DNA from: Agrostemma githago
Lineage: Eukaryota; Streptophyta; Magnoliopsida; Caryophyllales; Caryophyllaceae
DNA length: 64,000 bases
Assembly: GCA_958450325.1 (NCBI GenBank)
Contig: OY288257.1
Location: 33,932,771-33,996,770, forward strand
Direction of reading: 5' to 3'
Shown: one piece after another, positions 37,754 through 50,840 of the stretch
How the letters are laid out: each line of letters starts with the position of its first letter
Position numbering within the stretch: the first letter of the stretch is position 1
Program-made: the position numbers and the translations under genes
The notes under the pieces: model-generated
What the model saw: the letters and a program-made list of their open reading frames with translations, nothing else
Databases searched by the model: none
Told to the model about the DNA's origin: nothing

Positions 37754-38759
37754 CTAGGGAGGACCCCTAGAAGCCGCGCCGATGGCCATCACAATCTCAC
37801 AAAGATTGTCATCCAAGCCTAGATCCTCCAAGTCTATAATGGGAGACTCACTAACATCCATCCCCGACAGCATATCTAGAGTAGCTGTCTCGGGAATTCC
37901 TTCAACCTCCTCGTTAGCACCCGTAGCCTCAGCCTCAGCCTCAGCTTCAGTCTCTCTCTCGATTCGATGCCTGACCTCACCCTGTGTAGAGGTCTCACCC
38001 CGAGACCGAGCCAACTGCTCCTTTAGGAAGGCGATCTCGTCAGACCGAGATCGCAGGAGTCGCTGCGACTCAACCTCTCTCGCCTCGAGCTCGGTCACCC
38101 GAGTCTCCAACTGTCCTACCATGTCCGAGACATCCTGCGAGCACACTCAAACATTAGGGAAGCACGCAAGCAACCTAGAAAACCACCTTAGTCATGTAAA
38201 CTCACCGATCGAGGTCCCGAAGTGTCACGGGGAACCCTCGAGGCATAGGCCCGGAAGCAGTTGGCGGCTTGCCACAGCCGCTGATGGCAAGCCGAAGAAA
38301 CCTGAGAGTAGAAACCACAAAAGTTAGGCAAACCGACCCTACATTCTTAAGACCCAAACAAGGAACAAAAGTCAAAAGTCACCCGGTACACCCGATCACG
38401 CCATTCTATCCCAGCGTCCATCTCCTCGTCGGAACATGGGGGGAGAGGCTCAGTGAAGGGTATCCCAGCCGCATCCACCCTAAGTAGGGGAAAATCTGGG
38501 GGCTGGATTTCGTCAGCGGATCGGCTAGCTGAAAAGACAATTGAGTGGTCGGTCAGAAGGCAAAGAAATAATAAACCGGGAAACAAATCTTAGAACCAAA
38601 ATTAGAACATTACCACGAGGCGATACCAAGCTAACCGTCGGGTGACGTGAGATAGATAGGAGGCACCAGGCACCAAGAGTTTATCGCCTCCTTCTCCGTC
38701 CCTATCCTCGAGGACCTCTGCGGCGGTCGGTGGTCTGAACATGGTTCGGGGAGGATCAA

Positions 38760-40431
38760 TGATGGTAAGGGATTTGCCGTGGATCCCCACCGATCAATAA
38801 ATAACCGGCTATTCGTAACGGTAGCTGGGGCAAGTCGGGTCGAATCCACGGGGACGGTAAGAGGCGTCTAGACTAAGTTCGCCCAAATACGAGACTCGGT
38901 CAACGAACTAAGCTAATCTAGAATGATAGGAAGGGGAGAAGGCTAAGACTACGACTAAGGTGACGGAGAAAACAAGTAAGGAAAAGGGCTAGGATTAGGT
39001 CGGGTTCAAGGGGTGATGGAATGGTCAAGGAGGAGCTAAAGTGAAGGGGGTAGTCGGGTTATCTAGGTGTAGTTCGGGCTCTCGCTACGTAGACCGACCT
39101 AGAGGTTCCTCCTAGAAACCATCTTGGCAACACATGTGACAAACGGGGTTCCTAGCGTGCTATCGTGGCCTAGGTCGCATCCGGGCTCTCCTACGTAGAC
39201 CGACCTAGGGGTCGTTCTCACCGGGCTCTCGCTACGTAGTGAGGGAACCAAACCCACAAGCAAACTATCACCCACAAGAGAAAAGGCAAGAAAAATAAGC
39301 ATATGCATCTACATGTCATTCAAGCATTTCAACAAACATGTACCATGCATCAAACCAAGTGGAAACCCGAAACTTCCACCAACATCTCTAACACCCTTAA
39401 TCACCCATTAAACACCCAAATCACCCTACTAACCCTAGCAAGAGTCTACTCAAACATATCTAAAGGAAAAACTAACAAGAACAAGATAAACTAACTCAAA
39501 CAACAAAACATACATAAAGAAACTAGTGAAAACAATGGGCAATAAACATAACAATGAACAAAGATTGAAACTTGGATGAATAAACAAGATTAAGAGAAGG
39601 GAAAAGAAGATTATACCTACTAACAAGATGAAAGGAAGATTGAAACTTGCATTAATAAGAAAAACCCAAAACAATCCACCAAGGTTGTCAATCTTGGATG
39701 GATCTTGAAGAATTCCCTTAATACAAGTACTAAACTAAGATTAACGACTAATCTACACTAATCTATGCTAATATATGCTAAAGTAGTCTAGGGTTTAGTT
39801 GCTAATGAAGAACATGTCTTAAGAATACAAGAGGAAGGGTATTTATATGGTTACAAGAGTGGAGTAGGATGAATTAAATGAATGCGTGTTGCAGCCCCAC
39901 GGTCCCGACCGTGACGGGCAATAACACAGCCTGGTGTTATTGATAACACGGCGCGGTGTTATGCTTGATCCCGACCGGGACGGGCTGGTCCCGACCGGGA
40001 CGGGCTGGTCCCGACCGGGACGGACCCAGGTCAGTAGCTTCGCTAAATGCACACCTCATCCCGGACGGGTTGAGGCCATCCCGACCGGGATGGGCCTTGT
40101 AGGCCTCAAATAAGCTCTTTTTGGTCCCTCCTTGCTTCTCATGGGTTTCTCATCGATTCTCGGGACTCGGGATCGGGTCTAAGAGGCTCGGGATTGGGTT
40201 CCGAGGTCTTGGGGTCGAATCCAAGGCATCGAGTGTTCGTTCCTTTACTTCGTTGGCTCCAAAAAGTGTATGTATCGAGTCGGATTTGCTCCAACTCTTC
40301 ACAAATAGTCTCGGGAACCTGAAACGAACTAAAGGAAGCATAAGTAGTCCATAAACCGCTCCCAAGGAGCGATTCCACAAGGAAAATGGGACCAAACACA
40401 GTAAAATAGGCGCTACAATCTACACTTATCA
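38760..40431 (-). repeat. LARD-A 3' LTR
   Basis: 1672 bp. On the minus strand, U3 has a cluster of TCCCGGTCGGGA-type palindromes (39968-40095) followed by the TATA box near 39840. This copy has three tandem units of 'ggtcccgaccgggacgggct' at 39968-40022; the 5' LTR has two. Confidence 0.9.
39839..39849 (-). promoter_or_regulatory. TATA box of the LARD-A LTR
   Basis: The minus strand reads CATATAAATACCC. It lies downstream of the palindrome cluster, as in the other LARD LTRs. Confidence 0.6.
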
Positions 40432-40447
40432 ACTCCCCCACACTTAA
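40432..40447 (-). other. Polypurine tract of LARD-A
   Basis: The minus strand reads AAGTGTGGGGGAGT directly against the 3' LTR. The same tract follows LARD-B (43153-43168) and LARD-D (30211) LTRs. Confidence 0.85.
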
Positions 40448-41149
40448 CCCTTACTCGCCTTCGAGTAAGCACATACTAACTACTAAACTAGCCGAGTGGG
40501 TATTAGCGCACCCTACGCCCTTTCAAGTCACGCGAATACACTTAGAGGAAAAGTGCACTCTGTAAGGCATGTGGGGTCTTGCGACAAAACTGTGGATGCA
40601 ACCGGACACAACAACACATAAACAAACAAACATACAAACAAACAAATAATCGGTTTCACCCAAAAGAAAACCAATACCGCTTCCCTCAACAAAGTGGTGA
40701 AAAGACACCGGTTTAGGACTTAAGGCAAGTGACAATGTTCCCAAGCTAGCAATACAAACCAAGATGGACAAAACCCTAATAGTATGACGATAAAGCAACA
40801 AAAACGTTGGCAACTTACCTAGATTCCTCCTAACATTCTAAGAACGTACTACGGGATGATCGGCGGAGTGGAAAAGGGATGAACCACGGTGTTAGTCGAC
40901 ACTGTAGGTAAGTGAGACCCCGCCCCCTTTAGCGATGAGCCAAGAGGGTCGTCCCATGCCCGAAACCGCCCAACTAGTCCAAGTAAAAAGCTGGAAAATA
41001 TTGCAAAGTGAGGGAAGACCGACCATTACCGCTATCATCCTTCCTAGGGACTCGGTCCTTTGGTAGGCTCTTCACGATAATAGTCGGTAAAAGGCTTATT
41101 TTGAGATGTCGGGATTATTTTTGTGTGACGGGTTTTCTTTTGGCATTTT

Positions 41150-41310
41150 CTCTTTTCTTTGCATCTTTGCTTTGTTTTGCTATGCCATTTTTTTTTCTTT
41201 TTTTCTATTTTCTTTTTGGCTTTTTGTGCCTTTTCTTTTTTTCTTCAATCTTTTCTTTCTTTCATTTTCTTTCTTTTTTTCTTTTCTTGGCCCTTTTGGC
41301 TTGATTTGGC
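41150..41310 (-). repeat. Long polypurine stretch in LARD-A
   Basis: T- and C-rich on plus (A- and G-rich on the element's sense strand), with many 'tttctttttt' words. LARD-B has the same feature at 43855-44010. ORFs here (41008-41390) are low-complexity artefacts. It could act as a secondary polypurine tract. Confidence 0.6.
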
Positions 41311-41530
41311 TTGCAAGCATTTCTTTTTGCAACAAGAAAGATGATTTCAACAATTTGCAATTTTATTGTGTGGAGATGTGTAGGAGGTAGAGAAATGGGA
41401 GAGTCGAGAGCGCGCTTTCCCTTCAAACCCACTAAAAGGGGAGAACTTGGGCTAATCAAACGATCCTAAACACGGTCACCTAAGGGACGGGACTCGGCAA
41501 CCAAGGCCTTTTCACACCGTGGGTGGTCAT

Positions 41531-43152
41531 TGATGGTAGGGATTCGTCACGTCCCTAACCGTCAATAAACAACCAACTAGCCTAGTGAGTAGCTAGGGCA
41601 AGTCGGGATCGTATCCACGAGGACGGTATTGCAAGGTTTAGACTATGTCGGCCTAAAAACGAGACTAGGCTACCAAAACAAACACAAAGAAAGCTAAAAT
41701 TGACAAACTATTATGATTGGAAAAGGAGGAAGTAGACTAACAATGACTATCTAAAACGATGCTAAAATAGGATAACTAATGATCGAACTAACAAGTAAAC
41801 TAGAAGAAATAATGACTAACTAAGAAGATGAATCAAATATGGAAAGGAGGTGGGGTAGGTCGGGTTCATAAGAGTAGATGGGTAATTGGGTGATCAAGGG
41901 TATAGGTGTCTCCTAGTTTCTAGGGTCGGTCCGGGCTCTCGCAACTTAGACCGATGTCAAGGTGGGTCTGGGCTCTCGCAACTTAAACCCTAGTCCGCAC
42001 TCTCGTGACTACGACTATTCTTAACATTTCCACATAATAGGCAAACAATGAGAAGATGAACACAAGTATGGGAAGCATGGCCACTACAACTCAGACAAGC
42101 ATATCAACAAACACATGGAGTGCCCACAATGTGACTAACAACAAAGATTCACCCTTTTCCCTTAATCAACCCTAATCATCCATAATCTACCCCTAATCCC
42201 CCTACTAACCCCACAAAGAAGACTACTCACTCATGATGAAGAGAAAACCAACAATAACAAGAGAAATCAATAACACAAAACAAACATCCATTATGAACAA
42301 CAAGAAACAATAACAATAAGAAAGGATTGAAACTAGATTAAATAACTAAGAGTAAGAGTAGAGATGGTTATACCAACAATAAGAAGATGAAAAGATGCAA
42401 TTTTGTATAAATAAGAACCCAAAATCAACCCCAAGGATGTCAAGCTTGGAGAATTCTTCAAGAACTTCTTAATACAAGAACTAATTACAATAGATTAACT
42501 CAAGATTAACTAAGATTAAAGGAAGATTAAAACTAATGAGTGAAAGTAAATCTAGGGTTTTAGGGTTGTAGAGAGGCTTAAGGAATGCTAAACTATGATA
42601 AGATGTCTTAACAATACAAGAGGGAGGTATATATATGGGTACAAGAATGGAGGAGAATGAAATAAAAGAACCCGTGCTGCCCCTGTAGCGTCCCGACCGG
42701 TACGGGATCATCCCGACCGGGACGGCCCTGTCATCCCGACCGGGACGGGTTGGTCCCGACCAGAATGGGCTCACAGTGGCCTTCTTCAAAGCTCACCTCA
42801 TCCCGAACGGGATGAGGCCATCTCGAACGGGATGGGTCTTGTAGGCCTCCCTTAAGAGCTCTTTGGTCCCTCCTTGCCTCTCATGGGTTTCTCGCCGATT
42901 CTCGGGACTCGGGATTGGGTCCCAAGGTCTCGGGGTCGATTCCAAGGCATCGAGTCATTGTTCCTTTACTCCGTTGGCTCCAAAATGTGTATGTATAGAG
43001 TCGGAATCGCTTCAACTCTTCCAAATCGGTCTCGGGAACCTGAAACGAACTAAAGGAAGCATAAGAAGCCCATAAATCGCTCCCAAGGAGCAATTCCACA
43101 AGGAAATGGGACCAAAACATAGTGAAAAAGGCACTACAAACTACACTTATCA
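41531..43152 (-). repeat. LARD-B 3' LTR
   Basis: 1622 bp, nearly identical to the 5' LTR. The main difference is a deletion of about 21 bp near 42912, where one of two adjacent 'ctcgggattgggtc' or 'ctcgggatcgggtc' units is lost. The palindrome cluster is at 42690-42840 and the TATA-like run at 42628-42636. Confidence 0.9.
42628..42636 (-). promoter_or_regulatory. TATA box of the LARD-B LTR
   Basis: TATATATAT flanked by GTACCCA and CCTCCC on the minus strand, about 55 bp downstream of the palindrome cluster. Confidence 0.55.
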
Positions 43153-45636
43153 ACTCCCCCACACTTAACCCTTACTCGCCCTCGAGTAAGCACGAACTAA
43201 GTACTAAACTAACCGAGTGGGTATTAGCGCACCCAACGCCTTTTCAACTCACGCGAGTGCACTTAGAGGAAAGGTGCACTCCGCAAGGCAAGTGGGGTCT
43301 TGCGACAAAACCGCAGATGCAACCGGACACAAAACACACCAACAAACAAACACACAAACAAACACTTAGACGGTTGCACCCAAAACAAAAGAAATACCGC
43401 TTCCCTCTAAAAGCGGTGAAAGAAGCACCGGTTTAGGACTCAAGGCAAGTGACAACGTTACCAAGCTAGCGATACAAACCAAGGTGAACTAAACCCTAAT
43501 ATTATGACGATAAAGCAACAAAAATGTTGGTAACTTACCTCGATTCCTCCTAACTTTCTAAAAAAACGTACTACGGGATGATCGGCGGAGTGGAAAAGGG
43601 ATGAACCACGGTGTTAGTCGACATTGTAGGTAGGTGAGACCCCGCCCCCTTTAGTGTGAGCTAAGAGGGTCGTCCCATGTCTAAAACCGCCTAACTAGTC
43701 CAAGTAAAAAAATGGAAATATGCAAAATGAGGGAAGACCGACTAATGCTGCTATCCTCCTTCTTAGGGACTCGGTCCTTTGGTAGGCTCTTCACGGCAAA
43801 AGTCGGAAAAAGGCTTATTTTGAGATGTTGGGATTATTTTTGTGAATCGGGTTTTCTTTTGGCATTTTCTCTTTTCTTTTGCGTTTTTGCTTTGTTTTGC
43901 ATGCCATTCTTTTTCTTCTTTTCTATTTTCTTTTTGGCTTTTGTGCCTTCTTTTTCTTCATTTCTTTTCTTTCTTTCATTTTTCTTTCTTTTCTTTTTCT
44001 TTGCCCTTTTGGCTTGATTTGACTTTTTGGCATTTCTTTGACAATTGAGAAAGAGAGAAATCAACAAATTGCATTTTATTTGTGTGGAATGTGTAGGAGG
44101 TAGGTGAATGGGTGAGTCGGGGAGCGTCCTTCCCTTCAAACCCACAAAAAGGGGAAAACTTGGACTAATCAAACGATCCTAAACACGGTCACCTAAGGGA
44201 CGAGACTCGGTAACCAAGGCCTTTTCACACCGTGGGTGGTCATAATGGTCAAAGGTGCAAATCCCGCAGTAAATTCCTAATAAGCTAGGTGGACTCAAGG
44301 TAAAGGACCAACGAACTCATTGATTCAGGGTCATTCTACTAGATTAAAGTCCAAAACTCGATTTATACAACTAGGAAGGGAAAATAGACACTCACACACT
44401 AGCCTTTAAACCGGGTTTTCGAAAACGGTTTACGCACAAGACACACAACACAATACAAAACAAAGACACGACGAAAACGAACGAAAGAAAAAGAAGCAAA
44501 AGCAACAAAACAAAAACAAAACAAAACGAACACATAAACAACACAAACACCACCCCGATCATCCAAACAAGCCACCAAATGAACCACAAGTATGTACAAG
44601 CTCCACCCGAGCACACCTCAACACAACCTTCTCCAAACATCACAAGGGATAAAGAGGGAAAGAGGGTTAGAAGATGTTACCGGATGTCTTCAAAGCCTTC
44701 GAAACAACGGTGATTAAGCAACCTATAAGGAAAAGAGAGGCAAACACGCACAACAACACAAATATACAAGACACAAAGACACCAAAAGGAAAACACAAAA
44801 GGGGAAAATCTTTTTGATTTTGTGAAATTTTTTCAAAATTTTAGGGTTTTTTCAAGATTTTTCGATAAATTAGGAAAATAAAACTAGCTATGATAGAATA
44901 TCGCTCCCCCACACTTAAACCGAGCAATGTCCTCATATGCTCAATCGTAGTGTGCGGAGAGACAAAAGAAAAGAAAAGAAACTACGAAAATAAAGCTAAA
45001 AATCAAGGATAAAAATGAAGAAATGGTAGAAGGTGTCCGGCCGGGGTGTAATCAAGTCACCATGGGCTGAGACAAGAAAAAGGTATGGATGGGGGAAGAA
45101 AATAAAAAGAAGGAAATAAAAGGAAATGGGAGGGGAGGGCTAGGTGTAATCAAGTCACCTAGCCCGGATTCCGCCTAAATCCGACTAAATCCTCAAAAAG
45201 AAAGAGTGAAAAACTTGTAAAATTTGGATTTTGAAATGACTCTCGATGTAGTCACATCATCGAGAGTCGGGAGCAACAACTACCGAGGCCTCGAAGGCCA
45301 CCATGACATCAAGACACAAAAGTGTACAAGGGGAAGGGAATAAACAAAGGAAAACAAGCAACAACAAAAACGAAAAAGAAAGGATAGTTGCCGTACCATA
45401 GGTTAGCAACTCACTCTCTCCATCGTCTCATAGATCAATATAGGCACTTGCTTGTCTTCATCATTGCTATCCCGCTTCAAGCTTGATAGAACCGCATGGT
45501 AGAGGTAGTAATGGTGCGAGGGGGTGGGATTTGATGTGAATATCGGTCTAAAGTGAGGAGGAAATGAGGTTAAGGTATGTAAATGAGGTACATGGGTGGT
45601 ATGATATGAGAAAGGAAGGTAGGGAGGTTAGGTGGG

Positions 45637-45870
45637 GGTATATAATGGTTGGGTGGGCTTAAATGTCGAAGAAGAAGGTCCAAAAAGGAGTAGGGGATCA
45701 TCCCGGTCGGGATGGATGATCCCGGTCGGGTTGATAAACCCTTCCCGGTCGGGAAGCCTCCTTCCCGATCGGGATGACACTCCAGTGGACTCGATTTTTG
45801 GCACCCTCATCCCGATCGGGACGGCCCCATCCCGGTCGGGACGACACACCCTTCCCGGTCGGGAAGGGTC
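45637..45870 (-). promoter_or_regulatory. Internal promoter-like module of LARD-B
   Basis: A cluster of eight or so TCCCGRYCGGGA palindromes (45695-45870) is followed on the minus strand, about 50 bp on, by a TATA-like ATTATATACCCCC (45636-45648). This is the same order as in the LTR promoter. It lies just downstream of the 441-aa ORF. LARD-A has the same module at 50841-51075 (TTTATACCCCC). I infer a second promoter; no transcript evidence is available. Confidence 0.4.
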
Positions 45871-46177
45871 TTCATGACTCCCATGACTCCAAAAATCGAC
45901 TCCCTTACTCACATTCCAAGCTCTATCGATAACCAATCCTTTCAAGGAGTCATCTTCACTTCACCTATCACAATAAACTCAAAATACACATCAAATTCAC
46001 TCCCTCACATCGCTCATCAAAATACCAAAACAATTACAAGAATTGCACAAAAACAAACAAATCCAAGAAACAAAACACACAAATACAAGCACAAGTACTC
46101 TAAGGAAGAGGGATGGGGAATATACAACATGACGGTTCTTTAGGAACTCCGTCAAACCTAGGATGGTGGACTCTTCT

Positions 46178-47503
46178 TCAACCGTAGCCCTCAAGGGCAT
46201 GGAGGAGCAAGTCGAACGCGCTACCGACATCATAGTGAAGGCCCAAGAAGCGCTCGAGCTTAGCCAACCTCCACGGCCTCCAAGGAGGAGGCAAGAAGTA
46301 GGAATCCCAAGACCCATCATCATCATTCATGTCATCTCCGGGGTCTATCCATCCTACGAGCTTAACTGACCTCTTCCTCCCTAAGCATCGCCTCCAATCA
46401 CAAGCAAGCTTCATCTCCAAGAAACAAGGCACAAAAAGCGGTTTTGGCCTCATCTTCTCAATGCACACCCCCACACTTTCCTCAAGTTGTGGTTCCCCAT
46501 CTTCATCATTTGTCCCCACGTCATCATGGAGGAGAGAATCGAAAATTCTACCGGCGTTTTCAATCTCTTCCAAACCATTGCTTGGTTCACTTACAAGGGG
46601 CTCTTGATGCTTATCAACATTATCGCACATGGGCAACTTGGGCTCATCAATTTCACCCAACAACTTCACAAACTCTACCAAATAATCCAACTCACCTTCC
46701 TCCTCCAATTCCTCACCAATGTTGCCTTCACCAAGGGTCATATCCTCATTCGTCTCTTTTTGGGTAGACGATTGATGTTCTTCAAAGCAAACTTCTCTAT
46801 CAAATGGAACAACATCGGCGGCTTCGTGATTAGGTTGCTCCTCTCTCTCAAGTGGGCACCCTTCATCTAAATGTGATGCTCGGGATAAAAACATTACGGG
46901 TTGAACCGATAATGCATTTAATTGAGCATTCCTCGCCTCGTTTCCCCTTCGAATTTGTGCCATTAATTCCTCTTGTTCTTTTTGCAATTGAATGGCCGTT
47001 TCTTGGATGCTCCTTTGCATTTGAAGCATAGATTGAAACACCTCCATGTCGGGCAATTGGTGATCATTGGGGTCTTTTAAAGCTCCTCGAAAATCTTGAT
47101 GATGCCCAAAGGGTGGGGCATCATATTGTTGGTAGCAAGGTTGGGGTGATTGGTAGTATTGTGGGTCATGGGGTTCATATTGTGGTTGGGGTGGAGGGTA
47201 ATATGGTGGGTATTGGGAATATTGGCTTCCATAAGGTGAATCTTGATTGAACATGGTGGGTTCACAATCATAACTCGAGTAATAGTCAGCATGATCGTAG
47301 GATTGATAGTCATTCACTTGTTGGTAGCCGTTTTCATATCCTTGAAGATCATACCCGTCTTGATTACCCCAAGAAGCTTGATTATGGTAGGGGGACGTCA
47401 TGTCATACCCTTGGTTCATAGAAGAAGAGGAGTAGCTCATATCGGCTCCCGAGTGTGTGGAGTTTAGATCAAACCCCATGCTTGCTCGAAAATCGTATCT
47501 CAT
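46178..47503 (-). CDS. LARD-B ORF, 441 aa, Tyr/Gln/Pro-rich N-terminus
   Basis: Single open frame beginning about 265 bp after the primer-binding site, the position of gag. Residues 1-140 are low complexity, rich in Tyr, Gln, Pro, Ser and Asn (QYSQYPPYYPPPQPQYEPHD is typical), with regularly spaced Tyr like prion-like domains. Residues 145-210 form a Gln/Glu-rich predicted coiled coil (MLQMQRSIQETAIQLQKEQE). The middle is acidic (EELEEEGELDYL). The C-terminus has RRCLGRKRSVKLVGWIDPGD and SYFLPPPWRPWR, which may be a degenerate nucleic-acid or capsid contact. I see no zinc knuckle, protease or polymerase motif. LARD-A encodes the same protein with one stop. It could be a divergent Gag or a LARD-specific protein; its function is unknown. 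Confidence 0.65.
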   Translation of the reverse strand: MRYDFRASMGFDLNSTHSGADMSYSSSSMNQGYDMTSPYHNQASWGNQDGYDLQGYENGYQQVNDYQSYDHADYYSSYDCEPTMFNQDSPYGSQYSQYPPYYPPPQPQYEPHDPQYYQSPQPCYQQYDAPPFGHHQDFRGALKDPNDHQLPDMEVFQSMLQMQRSIQETAIQLQKEQEELMAQIRRGNEARNAQLNALSVQPVMFLSRASHLDEGCPLEREEQPNHEAADVVPFDREVCFEEHQSSTQKETNEDMTLGEGNIGEELEEEGELDYLVEFVKLLGEIDEPKLPMCDNVDKHQEPLVSEPSNGLEEIENAGRIFDSLLHDDVGTNDEDGEPQLEESVGVCIEKMRPKPLFVPCFLEMKLACDWRRCLGRKRSVKLVGWIDPGDDMNDDDGSWDSYFLPPPWRPWRLAKLERFLGLHYDVGSAFDLLLHALEGYG

Positions 47504-47767
47504 ACCCGGTTGGAAACCTCTTACCCTAGAAACCGTCCATTAAAGCGGCTCTAAGTTGCAAGAAGAAGATAGTCACCATCTCCAAGCACAAACTGTAGAC
47601 TAAGAACAAACGTGAGAAGTCTAGTGCTTTTTGGGCACTAGACAAGAGAGAAATAAACCACACATACACAAGAAGCAAAAGGAACAAAAAGAAAAAAAAA
47701 GAAAAGAAAAACACAAACACAAAGACAAAGTCAAGTAACTAGGAAAACAAAGTCTAAACTAGCACCG

Positions 47768-47785
47768 TCCCCGACAACGGCGCCA
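47768..47785 (-). other. Primer-binding site (tRNA-Asp) of LARD-B
   Basis: The minus strand reads TGGCGCCGTTGTCGGGGA, three bases inside the 5' LTR. It differs by one base from the perfect tRNA-Asp complement found in LARD-A and LARD-C. Confidence 0.85.
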
Positions 47786-47788
47786 AAT

Positions 47789-49431
47789 TGATGGTAGGGA
47801 TTCGTCACGTCCCTAACCGTCAATAAACAACCAACTAGCCTAGTGAGTATCTAGGGCAATTCGGGATCGTATCCACGAGGACGGTATTGCAAGGTTTCGA
47901 CTATGTCGGCCTAAAAACGAGACTAGGCTACCAAAACAAACACAAAGAAAGCTAAAATTGACAAACTATTATGATTGGAAAAGGAGGAAGTAGACTAACA
48001 ATGACTATCTAAAACGATGCTAAAATAGGATAACTAATGATCGAACTAACAAGTAAACTAGAAGTAATAATGACTAACTAGGAAGTTGAATCAAATATGG
48101 AAAGGAGGTGGGGTAGGTCGGGTTCATAAGAGTAGATGGGTAATTGGGTGATCAAGGGTATAGGTGTCTCCTAGTTACTAGGGTCGGTCCGGGCTCTCGC
48201 AACTTAGACCGATGTCAAGGTGGGTCCGGGCTCTCGCAACTTAGACCCTAGTCCGCACTGTCGTGACTACGACTATTCTCAACATTTCCACATAATAGGC
48301 AAACAATGAGAAGATGAACACAAGTATGGGAAGCATGGCCACTACAACTCAGACAAGCATATCAACAAACACATGGAGTGCCCACAATGTGACTAACAAC
48401 AAAGATTCACCCTTTTCCCTTAATCAACCCTAATCATCCATAATCTACCCCTAATCCCCCTACTAACCCCACAAAGAAGACTACTCACTCATGATGAAGA
48501 GAAAACCAACAATAACAAGAGAAATCAATAACACAAAACAAACATCCATTATGAACAACAAGAAACAATAACAATAAGAAAGGATTGAAACTAGATTAAA
48601 TAACTAAGAGTAAGAGTAGAGATGGTTATACCAACAATAAGAAGATGAAAAGATGCAATTTTGTATAAATAAGAACCCAAAATCAACCCCAAGGATCTCA
48701 AGCTTGGAGAATTCTTCAAGAACTTCTTAATACAAGAACTAATTACAATAGATTAACTCAAGATTAACTAAGATTAAAGGAAGATTAAAACTAATGAGTG
48801 AAAGTAAATCTAGGGTTTTAGGGTTGTAGAGAGGCTTAAGGAATGCTAAACTATGATAAGATGTCTTAACAATACAAGAGGGAGGTATATATATGGGTAC
48901 AAGAATGGAGGAGAATGAAATAAAAGAACCCGTGCTGCCCCTGTAGCGTCCCGACTGGGACGGGATCATCCCGACCGGGACGGCCCTGTCATCCTGACCG
49001 GGACGGGTTGGTCCCGACCGGGATGGGCTCACAGTGGCCTTCTTCAAAGCGCACCTCATCCCGAACGGGATGAGGCCATCCCGAACGGGATGGGTCTTGT
49101 AGGCCTCCCTTAAGAGCTCTTTGGTCCCTCCTTGCCTCTCATGGGTTTCTCGCCGATTCTCGGGACTCGGGATCGGGTCTCGGAGGCTCGGGATTGGGTC
49201 CCAAGGTCTCGGGGTCGATTCCAAGGCATCGAGTCATCGTTCCTTTACTCCGTTGGCTCCAAAATGTGTATGTATAGGGTCAGAATCGCTCCAACTCTTC
49301 CAAATCGGTTTCGGGAACCTGAAACGAACTAAAGGAAGCATAAGAAGCCCATAAATCGCTCCCAAGGAGCGATTCCACAAGGAAATGGGACCAAAACATA
49401 GTGAAAAAGGCACTACAAACTACACTTATCA
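47789..49431 (-). repeat. LARD-B 5' LTR
   Basis: 1643 bp. The palindrome cluster in U3 is at 48950-49095 and the TATA-like run at about 48886-48894. ORFs on both strands (48739-49354) are LTR sequence, not genes. Confidence 0.9.
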
Positions 49432-50840
49432 GTCGTAATGGTCAAAATGAAAATCCCGTAGTAAATCCCTAGTAAGCTAGGTGGACTCAAGGTAAAGGAC
49501 CAACGAAATCATTGATTTAGGGTCATTCTACTAGACTAAAGTCCAAGACTCGATTTATACTACTAGAAAGGGAAAATAAACACTTGCACACTAGCCTCAA
49601 AACCGGGTTTTCAAAAACCTTTTACACACATGACACAACTACACAACGCAAAACAAAGATATGACGAACACGAAAGGAAAAGAAACAAAGGCAACAAAAA
49701 CAAAACATAACAAAACAAGACAAACAAACACTTAAACATACAAAATAAACAATCACCACCCCGAAGCTTCCAAACAAGCAACCACATCAACTACAAACTT
49801 CAAAAAGCTCCGCCCGAGCACACACAATCATAACACATCCTCCAAACTCCACAAAAGGAAAAAAGGAGAAAGAAATGAAGGGATATTACCGGATGTCTTG
49901 CTTTTCGAAACTTGACGACGATCGCGGAACCTACAAGGAAATGGGGAGGCAAAACACACAAAAAAACAAATATACGGCACAAGGACACAAAAGAAAAAGA
50001 CACACAAAAAAAAGAAAATCTTTTTTGATTTTTGCGAAATTTTTTCAAATTTTTAGGGTTTTTAAAGATTTTTCGAAAAACTATAAAAATAAAACTAACT
50101 ACGCTAGAATATCGCTCCCCCACACTTAAACCGAGCAATGTCCTCATGCTCGATCGTAGTGTGTGGAGACACAAAAGAAAAGAAAAGAAACTACGAAAAT
50201 AAAGCTAAAGAACAAAAAGGAAAAGTGAAGAAAAGGGTAGAAGGTGTCCGGCCGGGGTGTAGTCAAGTCACCATGGGCCGAGACGAGAAAAGATATGGAT
50301 GGGGGAAAAAGATAAAAAGAAGGAAATAAAATGAAATGGGAGGGGAGGACTAGGTGTAATCAAGTCACCTAGCCCGGATTCCGCCTAAATCCGACTAAAT
50401 CCTAAAGAAAAAGGGTGAAAACCTTGTGAATTTTGGATTTTGAAAAGGACTCTCGATGTAGTCCCGTCATCGAGAGTCGGGAGCAATAACTACCAAGGCC
50501 TCGAAGGCCACCATGACACCAAGACACAAAAGTGTACAAGGGGAAGGGGATAAACAAGGGGAAAACAAGCAATAAAAGACGGAAAAGAAAGGATAGTTGC
50601 CGTACCGATCGGTTAGCAACTCACTCGCTCCATCGTCTCAATGATCATATAGGCGCTTTGCTAGTCTTCATCATTGTCATCCTGCTTCAAATTGAAAGTA
50701 TCGCATGGTAGAGGTAGTAATGGTATGATGGGAGGGATTTGATGTGAAATTTGGTGTAAAGTGAATAGAATATGAGGTGAGGGTATGCAAATAAGGTGCA
50801 CGGGTCATATGGTATGTGCAAGGATAGGTAGGGAGGTTGG

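Larger units (their letters stand above)
41531..49431 (-). mobile_element. LARD-B: complete LTR retrotransposon nested in LARD-A
   Basis: 7901 bp. LTRs 41531-43152 and 47789-49431 start TGATGGTAGGGATTCGTC and end ACACTTATCA. The flanking 5-bp sites are GTCAT (41526-41530) and GTCGT (49432-49436), a target duplication with one substitution. LARD-B's own interior still shows the uninterrupted form of the target ('gtggtcataatggtc' near 44230), which confirms that it landed in a relative of itself. Primer-binding site and polypurine tract are at the expected edges. There is one 441-aa ORF and no pol. Confidence 0.92.

Noticed and set aside
41008..41390. Phe-rich plus-strand ORFs in LARD-A (and 43712-44048 in LARD-B)
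   Set aside because: They come from the polypyrimidine stretch, antisense to the element. Composition is low-complexity and not conserved as protein.
48739..49354. ORFs on both strands of the LARD-B 5' LTR (and equivalents in other LTRs)
   Set aside because: The sequences are LTR copies with matching ORFs broken in sister copies. No protein motif is seen.
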